Shown one piece after another: positions 48,508 to 59,640 of a DNA stretch of 64,000 bases. The position numbers and the translations under genes are program-made. How positions within the stretch are numbered: position 1 is the stretch's first letter; each line of letters opens with the position of its first letter. The DNA is taken from contig OZ022259.1 of NCBI GenBank assembly GCA_963978905.1, positions 21,860,068 to 21,924,067 of the forward strand, read 5' to 3'. The stretch is from Trichostrongylus colubriformis (Eukaryota > Nematoda > Chromadorea > Rhabditida > Trichostrongylidae). Under the pieces are notes generated by a model. It worked only from the letters and a program-made list of their open reading frames with translations, was not told where the DNA came from and ran no database searches.

Positions 48508-49817
48508 CAGTTGGCTGGCGCACACTACTGTGCGCAAAACATCATGGGCGCCAGTAGGCGATCGAAATTGCTTTGTTTCTTGAAGACAAAGTATTTGAGT
48601 GCACGCTCCGCCCACCGTGAGTGGGGCTTGGCGTAGTTTACGTGTGCACCTTACTTCCTATCCCATGCCCACCCATTTTGGAACTTGCTCCATCTCCACG
48701 TGTCGTTTTTCAAGTAACGTCCAAGCTCCGGCCACCACTACAAATGCTCCGCTGACTTTGTCTAGGTTCCCTTCAGACTTTCAAAAGCTCATCCCTGATC
48801 TCAACCCATCTTCCCCTCCGCCCTCCTCCCCCCTCCCCCACGTTTGAGGCACATTCGAGTGCAATTAACAATTTTCAGTCTAGTCTCGACATCACAGTGC
48901 ACACCCCGCCCACCATGGGCGGAGCATAATTCAGTCCATGTGGGCTCTTTACTTCTTGTCCCATGTCACCCGTCCCGGACTTGTCCCTATCTCCACGGCT
49001 CGTTTTTTATATAATACCTAACTTCCTACCGAACGGAGGGGCAGACGGACGATGCTTTTTAATAGGGGGTGCCAAAAAACGTAATTTTGCTCACGGCCCA
49101 CATCAGCCTATTATACAAAACATAGGGAAACAAAAGAGATAAAAGTATTGGAGCAAAATATTCCCGAAAAGTTCCTCTAAAAGCAAGTACAAGGTGAGAC
49201 TCACTTCCTTCACCTCTTTCATGAAAATATGGAGCCTTCAAGCGGCGCAATCGGGCTTCAGAGCACTCACGGAATTAAGGTCCCCTTACAACATGGAACC
49301 AGGTTCCGTGATAGGTCTTTTGTGGGGAGCTTCCTAAGGATTGGCCCTTCAGATCATGGAAGTCACAGAGCCCTTGCTGTTTGGACAAGGCTGATATGAT
49401 CCGAAGTATCATTTTTCATGCCTCAAACCTGCCCCCGGAGAGGTTTCAGTGGGAATGGCACGTTCTGGCTCTTGGAAACGAAGGGCGTTGGGAACCCAAG
49501 AAAGCGGAATATTCAAGAACACCACCCAGTATGAATCCCCTAAGGTACCCAGAGTGAACGACCTTAGCAAGGTTGTGAACGAGGGCGACGAAGTTTCGGA
49601 TTTCGCCCAATTGAGGCGAGACATCTTGTTCACTCGTAACAAGGAACCGTTCCTGCTCGTGCAGAAGGCTGTAACGGAGATCATTGATAGAGTGAGGTCT
49701 GCTCTTTACTTCAGCGATGAAAATACCTGGTCGGAATTTGCCGAAGTTCGACTAATGTGGGGTTGGTAGTGGAGGACAAAAATTATTTTTATTTGGGCAC
49801 CCCCTGTATATAGAAGA
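48508..49817 (-). mobile_element. Non-autonomous Helitron, split by a nested element
   Basis: Read on the minus strand, the 5' end (about 49817-49809, then 49064 onwards after removal of the 49065-49806 insertion) matches the Helitron-like start at 39648: TATATA, AAAAGC, CGTCCGTCTG. Two tandem blocks follow, each with a CCCGCCCACnnTGGGCGG-type tract and GTGCACT (about 49000-48860 and 48720-48590). The 3' end has a perfect 7-bp hairpin (48519-48536, stem GCGCACA with loop CTAC on the plus strand), then 7 bases, then CTGG (48511-48508) followed by T. Hairpin plus CTRR plus T is the Helitron terminus. No Rep/helicase gene is present. Confidence 0.7.
49065..49806. mobile_element. Non-autonomous TA-inserting element with CAGGGGGTGCC ends, copy 2
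   Basis: This 742-bp copy matches 4126-4870 from end to end in the same orientation; the first C of its left end is lost. TA lies on both sides (49063-49064 and 49807-49808). It has inserted into the 5' tip of the Helitron on the minus strand, so it is younger than that Helitron. Confidence 0.85.
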
Positions 49818-49942
49818 GGTTTTTATATCTTATTTGTTTGTTGTGTTTTTTTGTGTGTTGTAGAGCATCACTAATGATCTCTTTCTTAGGCTCTAAAGTA
49901 CGGTCGTCATCTTCACGTGAACTCTTTCTTACGTTCCCAATA

Positions 49943-49999
49943 AATAAATAACTGAATAAATAAATAAATAAATATATGAATAAATAAATAAATTCCTTT
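49943..49999 (+). repeat. ATAA simple repeat
   Basis: Imperfect (AATA)n tract, similar to 38184-38269. Confidence 0.85.
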
Positions 50000-51989
50000 T
50001 TTTCAAATGAAAACCAGCCTGGAATAAACTAGGATTACTAGTCGTATGGGACACGTATATTTGCTACAGCATTCGTTGCTTGAGTAATGAGGCTCGAAAG
50101 TCGTGTGCCGGAAACCAACCGTGTATTCAAGAAGATTGCACGCTTAAATGCATCTGGTGGCTAATGGCTTTGCTGTCGATTAGGCGATTAGGCTGAACGT
50201 TACAGAATCTTCAGCCGCTCTGCCTCTTTGCTATAGTCACAGCCAAATCGCAATCACACTTGGGCATTCTTCTAGCCACCATCCTACAGGCAGTATTTTA
50301 TGAGCTCCTTCAGCACAAACTGAGGGTTGCACTAAAGGCTGGAAGTTTTTCTGATGATCACGCTGCATTTTACTCTACTTGACTATTCTTACTGAAAGGG
50401 TTTGGAGTTTGCACTCCATAAAGATAATACAGAGTTGGAAAAAATTTCCGAAAAAACTGTTAGCACTAATGAGTCATTTTGCCACAGTTTACCTGGTACC
50501 GTAACAATTTCTTTTTTTTTTGAGCAACCGTTCCCTTTCCATAACATAGAAAATGCTGACTAAGCGTCTCTTAATGTTTGAAGGAAATGCCCAGTGAGCA
50601 GAAGCGGGGCTACAAAGCCGAATTCCGTCCACCCCTTTAAGTTGTCCACTTTTCAAGATAATTGACTATATTAGAGTCGGATTCCCGGGGAGGAAGCCGA
50701 TCAGAGCACCTACCGTGCTTGATAAATCAGCATGTAGACGCATGGCGCATCCAAATAGTTCTACGGAAACAGGAGAAACGTAGAACACGTGGCGCACCCT
50801 GGAGGTGTCTAATGACGACCAATTTTTTTTAACGTTACGTTTTCCAACATTTCTAAGGGTTCCGGAGAAATGTAAAACGCGTGACGCACTCTGGGGAAAT
50901 CTGATGACTTTTAATACTATGTGCATGAAATGGAAAACTGCACTAGTAAAAGTAATAGACAAAGGACAATCACTAATATTTACAAAAGTTTAAGTTTCAT
51001 AAATCTAAAAGGAAAAAAACAGAAATAGTCATTGAATAAGGTGAGCAAAACGTAGGATACTGTAATTATGTACACGTTACTACGATGGAGTTCAAAAGAT
51101 AGGAGGAAATCAAGCCTTGAGTAAATAAGTAAACAAAGCGGTGAAGACTGCAGTACACAAGGTCAAGAATAACTAGCACTTAGTGAAAAAGAAATAGAAA
51201 ATAATGTAATCTGATTCGATAATTTGTTAATAGTTGCATGGAAAGCATGAATTTCCGGAAGAACTGCATTCCTCACGATCAATATTCGGTAACAAAGGAG
51301 AGAGCTCTTTGGCCCTTTTTCACATACCCCCTCATACATTATGATCGTTGTCGCTGTGAAGGGAACGATAACGATGACGCGGAAGGAGAAGGAGGCTGGG
51401 AGTGGAAAGAAGTTTGAACTGATCGATAGAGTAGAAAGCATGGAAGGACGAATCGGATTAAGATGCTGTGAATGTGGACATTAGGCGCTTTTCAACGTGT
51501 GTCCATGCCCGAACATGCGCCATCACAGCCGGACAATGTCGCGGTCCTTGATGTGGCCGAAAGCACTTCAGGCAAGCTGCTACCCCATAAGGGCCACTCA
51601 AGTAATGCGCAGAATAGAATAGATCAGGAGGGGACAGAGCGAATAGGATTAGTATACAAAGAAAAGCCTATTATGTAGAGATTCAGGGTAGTAGAGAAAG
51701 AAATTCATGCCAAGATAAAGGCAAAAACCCTTTTCTATGCTCTCCAGTCAAAAAACGTTAGCCACTGGTTTTCAGTTATCGGCGCTACTCCATTATTGAC
51801 TTTTGATTCCGAGTTATATTTTTATTTTCCTCTATGCAATTATTTTTTTTTGAATTTAAAAACCAAAGTGAAACACATGTAGCAATTCAAAAGTAGCCGG
51901 CATTCCAGAGGCAGAAGTATGAAAAATGTAAATAGTGAAGCTACTGATGGAAAGGCAGTTGAATTTCAAGTAACTTCAACAGACATTGT

Positions 51990-52185
51990 ATGCAGCCGGC
52001 TGACTCGCCCGTCTGCAGTCTACCACCGGCTAGTGACTCAGAGAGGCGCGAAAGATAAAGGGGTTTTTGAATTATCATCTCTCGAATTTTATGCCGTTTT
52101 ATTTCGTACGATGCTAATTGTAAGAGCTCCCTCTTATACTCCTCAATCTGTCAGATTTACCCCTCTCGGTGTCTTAAAGTAGTTT
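51990..52185 (-). repeat. Dispersed repeat family R, copy 3 (inverted)
   Basis: On the minus strand, GGGTAAATCTGACAGATTG, ACGAAATAAAACGGC, GTCACTAGCCGGTGG and CTGCAGACGGGCGAG match the other copies in the same order. Its open plus-strand frame is therefore repeat sequence, not a gene. Confidence 0.65.
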
Positions 52186-52665
52186 TTCTATGAATGCAGC
52201 CCTAAAAATTCAAAGGTAGACCGTAGATAGTCCTTGTTTTTTCGTATAAAAACAGTTTTTTTCGCAGATACAGTCAAGATCACGTGAACTGGGCACGTTA
52301 TGCGATTTAACTATGGCCACTGCAAATTTTGATTAACTCCTCCAGAATTTTAAAAGAACACCTGGAAAGCTACCAAGTTAATGATTGTTTTTTTGAGAAT
52401 GCATCGGGCGTTGACGTAAACACGCTCAAGTGGACTGCACTAACTGGGAAAGTTTAGAGCTGGTTGCGAGGTACGAAAAGACACGGACCGTTTGATCAAC
52501 TCAATGAAGAACTTTTTCTATTGAAAGGAAATTGCGAAAAGCTACTGCCGTCTGAACTATACGAAAAGAAAACTAATAATGCAAGATTATGATCAAGTGA
52601 GGGATAAATTAAAATAAAACTAGGAAACAACAAAAAATACATAAGAAATAAAATTCAAAATCAGG

Positions 52666-53004
52666 CTATGAGTCACAGGCTAGTGTCCATAAATTTAATA
52701 AATTTATATCGTCACTATTAGAACAGCTCACGAATAGGTTGGATCGAGCTGAACCGGTTTGCTCGAACTCCGAATCGATGTTGTCAAAAATTGCACACGA
52801 CTGCTCGTCAAAAAGATAAGGGGCATGATTCACTTTCGTGAAATCATCGCGACCGACGTTCAAAGACATTCCGAGCGATGAGTCGACGATCGTAGCGACG
52901 ATGATCACGACGACAACGAGATGCTTGACCTTTCTGCAGAACGCTTTCACCGTGGCAAAAAAACCGTGAACAAATATATTCACAGCATTGGTGGAAAAAA
53001 CCAT
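52666..53004 (-). CDS. Hypothetical single-pass membrane protein (or last exon)
   Basis: An ATG at 53004 opens 112 codons to TAG at 52666; the frame stays open upstream to about 53160, which would add a basic stretch. One strong hydrophobic helix lies at residues about 25-41 (HLVVVVIIVATIVD), followed by an acidic, Ser/Asn-rich tail with YLFDEQSCAIFDNIDSEFEQ. Codon use (GTC, ATC, TTC, GAC, GAG rich) is gene-like. An alternative is a terminal exon starting at about 52938 after the acceptor GCGTTCTGCAG. There are no conserved motifs I recognise and no AATAAA just downstream. Confidence 0.4.
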   Translation of the reverse strand: MVFSTNAVNIFVHGFFATVKAFCRKVKHLVVVVIIVATIVDSSLGMSLNVGRDDFTKVNHAPYLFDEQSCAIFDNIDSEFEQTGSARSNLFVSCSNSDDINLLNLWTLACDS

Positions 53005-53653
53005 AAATTTCTTATAAAAACCAGGGCTACGGTATTTTGTTGACACATCTCTATGTCTGTATAATTTCGTCAAGTCTGCTAAAGGCAAACACTGCCGACC
53101 ACGTTTTGAACGCCTGGGCTGGATAAGCCGGTTCTTCAAAAATCCTTTACAATAAGATCTTTATTTTGCTATTATTGTTAGAAAATTTTATAAATTTGTT
53201 ATCGTCACTATTATAGTTTGTTAGTATTTTTATGATTGCTGATGTTCTTATCATTATGGTATTTTAATGAACGAGATCTTAATTAAAATAACCAAAATAT
53301 ATTTAAATCAAAAGAAATATTCTGTAGGTAGTATCTGCTCTGACAAGAATGTGAGTGACTAGGGAATAGCTGTGCTAAAATAATCCATCGCTTAGACCCG
53401 CATCGTTTTGATTATTTAAAAAAATTAAACAGGAATGAGGTGAACTGCTATTTGTAATAGCAGAAATAAATATGGTATCAGTACAATCAATAAGAGAAAG
53501 CATAAGGTCTAAGGATATTTGTACATTCCGAGTCAAATTATCCAGATCCTCGACAAGGAAAATTCACTGAAATAGCTAAAGAAAGAAAAGTTCGTGCAAA
53601 TGGGGAAAATGTAGAAAAAAGTTCATGTCGAGGTCACCAGAAGCGTCACGTTT

Positions 53654-53793
53654 TCATTCGTCGATGGCCAGACGACGTAGAAGTTCTTGTGGCGCCTGAC
53701 GCCTTGGCGCCAAAAGAAAGTTTGGTGGTCCGATGTTGTCAACTTCAGCATCCCAACGGCCTTGTTTGCAATTTATGGTAAACAACGATGTTG
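53654..53793 (-). CDS. Weak candidate terminal exon, unknown
   Basis: After an AG at 53795-53794 the minus strand is open for 45 codons to TGA, with GRWDAEVDNIGPPNFLLAPR and a tail QELLRRLAIDE. The acceptor has no T-tract. The plus strand of the same DNA is also open (EVLVAPDALAPKESLVV, possible donor at 53779), so only one strand, or neither, can be coding. No family is recognised. Confidence 0.2.
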
Positions 53794-54576
53794 CTAGTTA
53801 ACTCTACAACTGCTAAATATTCGTCGCGAATGATGCAAAAGACACTGAAAGACCTCGAAGAGAAGGAAGGGCCAGGCCAATTATTGTAATTACTATAATT
53901 CGTGGTAACTGTACTAATTACTGGCAGAAAATACGATTCATTGCGTCATAAGGAAATCCAAAGAATCAACACAAAGAGAGAGAAATTTGCTTTCAGGAAA
54001 AAAAGTCTGACAAAGCAAACTTAATTTACAATTTTGATAAATCGTACTTTTATTCATATTAGCAGTAATAATAATGATAATAACGATGCCTCGATATTGA
54101 GAAATCATGGCTTTAGTGAGTCATTTATTTATTTACTTATTTGATAATAGTATTAATGAAAGTTGATAGTATTGGTCCTTCAATGTTAATACTATTAATG
54201 CTTTAATGTCAGTATGAATGAAAGTTTCCTCATAATTCCGCATATGGTGAGACCTGAACAATGCAAAAATCAGTTAAATAGATGTTGATTAAATCAATAA
54301 AGATTACCATATAATATTCAATAAATAAGATGCCTATATAATATTATATGTGTACAATTTTGCTTTGAATTAACATTGTCTTACGTCTCCTACACTATCA
54401 GCTATAGACTTTTTTGTGAAGAGGTACAAAAGATATGGTCCAAATGGCAGTGTTGTGCGCAATCGGTATGCGCCACGCACTTGACCACTATCTAGAATTG
54501 TGGACGTAATTGAAAGGGTGTCGAGCCTACTGAAATCATAATCAGCTGACGCTCGAACGACATTCTCATTTTCTAG

Positions 54577-55172
54577 TCAATCTTTTGCAAATCCACTACC
54601 GAGCCGGGTTGGATTGATCAGCCCACACGGAAGTCCATCCATCGCATCGATAGCAGACTACAGCGAACGCGTTTATACAGCAAGGTATGTAAGATATCAC
54701 ACTCAGCTGAATGCTCAGATTTGGACCCTACAAAGGAGAAAGTGGTTCCGAAAGTGATATTGCATGGAAACCATTCGCACTTTACCGAGGCCATTTCTCG
54801 CCACTTTTATTGCCGCCGTTATAACCGCCTATTTAACGGAGATCCATGGCGGAACTTTCGTAACTTTACAATAGCAACAAATCACGGAGAAGCATGCTCC
54901 AGCTTTAGCTAAAAATTGAAACCAGCGGAGATGGGACTGGAATTTTGTAAAACTTGTTCTTTCAAAAAAAGGCAGACATCCTTCCCGCATGTACGAGACA
55001 CCTACGTCAAATGTCTCGGATCTGCCCTCTATCGCGGAATGCGCCCTCTACTTTTGAACCTTTATTCTCTAGGTGCTGTCAGCCACGTTCCAATCAAAAC
55101 TACATGGCATGGCCCCATTACCCTGTTACTGGTCTGGAACGTGACTACAGCAATTACCATTACGTACCTTGA
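54577..55172 (+). CDS. Candidate 3' end of an unknown plus-strand gene (two exons)
   Basis: Exon 54577-54684 follows a strong acceptor (CATTTTCTAG) and ends at a strong donor (CAAG/GTATGTAAG). It encodes QSFANPLPSRVGLISPHGSP and ADYSERVYTA. It leaves AG, and the exon 55073-55172 (acceptor TTTATTCTCTAG) starts with G, giving Arg and continuing CCQPRSNQNYMAWPHYPVTG, then DYSNYHYVP and stop. Phase fits exactly across a 388-bp intron. The Tyr/Pro/Ser-rich tail looks like the cytoplasmic end of a receptor, which is inference. A competing minus-strand exon (open to 55168 with donor AAG/GTACGT) overlaps the second exon. Confidence 0.42.
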
Positions 55173-55980
55173 ATGGATATGGAAAGTTGAGTAGAACGAA
55201 ATTTCGCCATTATCGCCATCCGTGAAATTGGATTCACATGTCATCCCGTAGCTCGTAAAATTAATGTGTAACAGGCAGGAGATGACGCGTAATGTGTTCA
55301 AGTTTTATGCGCAAATCTTTTCAGAAGCAATAAATTTTTGAGTTCGGATCGCATGTTCTCATTTGCTTTCGGCAGACTGAAACGGAGAAAACGGGGTGAC
55401 ATATGGCTCGAAAAGCAAGGCAAGAACAGAACGAGAAGATATAAAGTATGCCCCTCACAAACGGTAGGCAGGGCACAACTGGAGTGGGTAGAGTTGCTCA
55501 AGAAGGGCGGGGCCTACGCTGAAGTTCAAAAAGGAGTTACAATACTTCACAGAAATCGAGGAAGTGGACGGTAACAGGCGAAAGATCGCGCATGAACTCG
55601 AACAAGTCTACTCCCAGTGTCCAGCACAGAATATATGAAGCTACGTTTCGAACAGTTGCTAAATTTGCTTCCGGCTGCCTATCGAGATAGGAAACAGCAT
55701 GCTGAAAGTAGTGAGGAGCAACGGTATTTATAAAGTGCTGAAATTTGCCCACAAAATTCTCAGGGCCGACCAGCAAAGAGAGGATAGTGGGTACGTGCTA
55801 GCACGATGATGTATGGAGGGTGATATCAAGTTAAGGAGGAACGCAGGAGTGCCACTATCAGGACGCCCGGAGCTCCATCTCTGAGCCCAAGGATACAGGG
55901 GAGTCGAGCATTCCTCGACACTAGGGGAGGGATCGTACTGAGGTTTGCAAAATAACAAAATAAATGGTCAAAACATAACA

Positions 55981-56592
55981 GGCCATTACTTCGCTCGGAC
56001 ACAACTTTACTTGTCGAAATAAAACCCGTTCGAATTTATAGAACTATGCCAACGATCTGGTAAAGAAAATAATATCAAATATTCTGGACTGCAATTAATA
56101 AAGTCAACGATGGCATTTTCAACATGCATCGTATCAGCGAACTCCTTCTGACGCAGGTTTGCATCGAGAACCCGGGAAAGGTGGTAATCCGTTGGAGATA
56201 GGTCTGGGGAATAAGGAGGGTGAGGGAGAGTCTCGATGCCTGACTGCATCAGTTTTTGCCGGATGCGGAAAATAACGCAAAAACCCACACCTCACAAGTC
56301 ACCCGGCAGAATCTTATGTAGTTAGGCAAGACTCTCCCTCATCTCCCTTATTCCCCAGACCTATCCCTGACGGAATACCACTTTTTCCGGGTTCTCTATG
56401 CAAACCTGCGTCAAAAAATTTCGCTGTTACTATGCATGTTGAAAATGCCATCGTTGACTTTATTAATTTTCACAAACCACAATTTGATCATGATGGCAGA
56501 TTTTCTTTACCAGATCGCTGACAAGGTTGTGTAGATTCGAATGGTTTCTATCTCGACCAATAAAGTTGTGTCTGAGCGAAGTTATGGCATTT
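55981..56592. mobile_element. Palindromic mariner derivative of a second family, two mirrored 3' ends
   Basis: Both arms encode the transposase C-terminus, pointing away from the centre near 56290. The minus strand (56288-56007) reads LPHPPYSPDLSPTDYHLS and later VDFINCSPEYL and FSLPDRW. The plus strand from about 56320 reads the same region with substitutions and breaks. The outer parts share ACTTCGCTC, GACACAACTTTA and ATTCGAAT in mirrored order. The ends are diverged and no clear terminal repeat or TA pair could be fixed. This family differs from the one at 1142-1821. Confidence 0.75.
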
Positions 56593-58039
56593 TGAAAAAG
56601 TGGTCCGTTTTGGCCATTTATTCTGCACACACCTAATACATATTTGATCGGACCTGCAATGGCCAGAATTTGAAACTTCAAAAAGTAGGTGAGAAGCGAA
56701 GGATATTTTGAAGTGAACCTGTGTGAGGGAATGCGACATATATCTTCTTGTTTTCTTCTGCTACATTCAAGGATACATAGCACTAAAACACATTTCAACC
56801 ATACAATCCGGCAACATTCATTGGTACTGTAGAAGTAAGAAAAAGTACGGGGTCTTATTTAGTTCCCGTGAACAAGGGGGGAGAGGGATTTGTACTGAAG
56901 CAGCTATTTTCCTCTACACCTAGGGGTACCCTGCCAAGCCCTAATAAAAAACCAAGTAAGCATTTGTGAGTGGTATCAGGGGTAGGAATTTCTAAATTTA
57001 AGATAGAACCCGACGGGGAAGACGATGGTAGGGTGGGATAGCAAATTTATTCCCGTAGTGAGCGAAGATCATGATTTCGTGCTCAAATATTTTTTACAAA
57101 TAGGCCTAATTGTTCACTAGGTAGTTGCCCGTTCTGAACAGGATACTGCCACCGTGCGACGGTGATAACGTGGGCAATCCGCAATGGAATGGAATGTGAC
57201 ACTTTCTCTGACCATTTAGTGAGCACATCATGGGTTTTTTTAGGCCACAAAATGAGTTCTAATTGATTCTCGGAAACGCGTAATTCAAAAAATATTAAAA
57301 AGAAAAAAATTCAGAATTTGATATCGTTTTTGGTAGCAGGCGTAGACCAGTTTCTGATAGAAAAATTTAGAACGTAGAAAAATTCAAAAACTTGAAAATT
57401 CGAAAATAACATCATAGTATTAATGGTCATCTCGATCAGCTGATCTGTTGAGCTCTGTTACCAAACGTATTTTGCGATAAGAGACACATGTAAACAGTGG
57501 CTGAGACCAGATGCTGCTCCCCGTTGACAACTATCTCCGCGAACTCATCAACGGGCACTTTCCGTAATAGGAAGTGATGTGTGAAATGAATTTCCAAGGA
57601 CATTTCAGGGTCACGTCAAAGATTTAACGATCTTCAGGGGAAGTTAAGGAAATCGCATGGAAAATCCCGTTTGCATCTTCATCCGCTGAGGGGGTCAGTG
57701 TAAATTTAAGGGAGGGAAGGCGTTGAATGATCAACATGGTTGAATTTCCAACAGTAAGCTGAACTATAAAGTTATTTCAAAGGAATTAGGAGTAGGTCAT
57801 AATTATAATTGTGTGAAATTAAAAAATATCTCGTCCTACAGCTTAAACTATGCATTTGGGCTCTGTTCCAAATTTTGAAGACTTGTGGGCAAATATTCGT
57901 AAAGACTCGTAAAGTGCCAAAATTTTCAACCTCATCGAAATCTTTGATATGTAGGGTTTAATCCAAAAAAAAACAAAAAAGATGAGCTTGGTCCGTATAG
58001 GACCCGATATTCAGAACTGCAATACTCCCTTGAGCCCAA

Positions 58040-59640
58040 AAGGGGTAAATTTGGCAGATTGTCGAGTATCTAAGAGGAATGCTCAGCAGTGTGACAGCAA
58101 AGAAAGAACGAAATAAAAAGGGGAAAACCCCGAGAAATAGGTGGCCTGAAACCTCGTTCTCTTCCACACTTCTCTGCGTCACTAGCCGGGAGTAGATTGT
58201 AGACTGGCGAGGGGCTAAGCCAACCGACCACAAACGTGGTCCCGCCCTCGCCACAATTCGCCCGGCTGATGGATTGCAGGAAGACACGCCGTGCTGCGGG
58301 ATCGTGATAAAACCCACAGCTGCGCTTCTTCCACACATCAACTCCTCCATGGTGAAGGTTTAATTTCCACAGAACATATACCCTAAAGTCCCATAGATAA
58401 GAGCGGTTTGATTTATCGGTAAAAAAATTCTTAAAAAATTCTTAAAATTCTTTAAAAAAATTTTTAAAATTGGCATCGTTTCAAATTTCTCTCCAGCAGC
58501 AGTCACTCCCAATGCAACAGTAAAATTAGATTTCTCATAGCCGGTTTCGCAATTTCAACTTCGGGAGATCATAACTCGGCTCAGACTGCATCTTTTCTCA
58601 CAGAGTAAGCACCAATTGATTCGCTACACTTTTGGAAGTATTAAGGATATTTGCATATCTTATTTTGAAGAAGGGCTGATGATTCATAGAGCGCGAAAAC
58701 AAAAAGTCGACTTCAAACCATCATTCTTTCCGAACACGCTGCTGCTGAAGAAGCTGTCCAGATGTTTGGAAAAGTGGGGCCTAGTTAGCGCTAGATCTGG
58801 TGAATATGATAGACGAGTAATGGCTTCAGCCTTCAACTGCTTCAATTACTGGAAGAGGATTTGTGGAAAATGCGCTTGCGCATAGCTGCCCTGAGGGGTC
58901 CCTCGGCACCCATTTCTTTGGGTTTTTCCAAATTAAGGCTACTTGAGGTGGTTGGTCAAGCTTGTTTGTTGAGGGCCAATACTTGTGGATATCCCCTGCA
59001 AGGCGCTCATCGCTTTCTGTCGCTTTAGTTAAAGCGATTTGATCAATTGAAAATTCGAGCAATTCGTTCTCATTTCTGCACCTCTGAAACCAGGGACAAA
59101 GTGTTCCAACCGAAGCTTCACCCCCTCCTCATGCAGTACTCATATTTGTGGTCACCTTCACTGGGGCTCAGCTGAACAAAAACTCGTGAAGTGAAATCAT
59201 CTAAAAAGTGCCATTTTCGCACTACTTTATAATATTCCTAATAACTTGAAAAACTTGTAACATTCCAAGAAAAGCATATATCCAGAAAGAGCAACTTTTT
59301 CTCCATCAAAGGAGCACAACTTGTAATTTAATTCATGTAAACGCGCTTCGAAATTTGAGTCTATCTTGTGAACGCGCGAATGCGGCCAAAACTTTCCTTA
59401 CCAGCTAATAAAAAAATAGCAATAGAAAAAGTATAAAGAACAGTAAGAATAAAAGTAAAGTTGTAGGCTATTAATGCGATAATCATGAGCACACAGCGCC
59501 AAAAAAAACGTATACAAACGTCAATTTTCATTTTCTAGCATAAACCGCTCTTATCTACGGGCCGCTCTTATCTATGGGACTTTAGGGTATTTGCAGTTCT
59601 CACTTTCTCCTTACCCCTCCTGGAGTTGATGAGGGGCTCT
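58040..59640 (+). repeat. Dispersed repeat family R, copy 4, split by an insertion
   Basis: The left part (58040-58380) matches copy 1 from AAATTTGGCAGATTGT to AGAACATATA. The right part resumes at 59588 with TATTTGCAGTTCTCACTTTC. Removing 58381-59587 and one TA restores the order seen in the copy at 36335-36640. The interrupting element is listed separately. Confidence 0.8.
58381..59587. mobile_element. Nested 1,207-bp TIR element with TA duplication
   Basis: Terminal inverted repeats of 26 bp begin CCCTAAAGTCCCATAGATAA and end with the exact complement at 59562-59587. TA occurs at 58379-58380 and 59588-59589. Just inside the right end there is a second partial copy of the repeat (CCGCTCTTATCTACGGG), and the left subterminal region is an AATTCTTAAAA-rich tract. 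The longest internal frame (58616-58885 plus) shows no transposase motif, so it is probably a non-autonomous Tc1/mariner-type element. Confidence 0.85.

Larger units (their letters stand above)
49818..52665. other. Stretch with repeat ends and one weak open frame
   Basis: Three related short repeat ends (GCATGGCGCATCC, ACGTGGCGCACCC, GCGTGACGCACTC) cluster at 50737-50900. A plus-strand open frame at 51475-51678 (with APSQPDNVAVLDVAESTSGK) looks protein-like but has only weak splice sites. I could assign no gene. Confidence 0.35.

Noticed and set aside
51919..52182. 87-codon plus-strand frame
   Set aside because: It overlaps an inverted copy of dispersed repeat family R, so the frame is repeat sequence.
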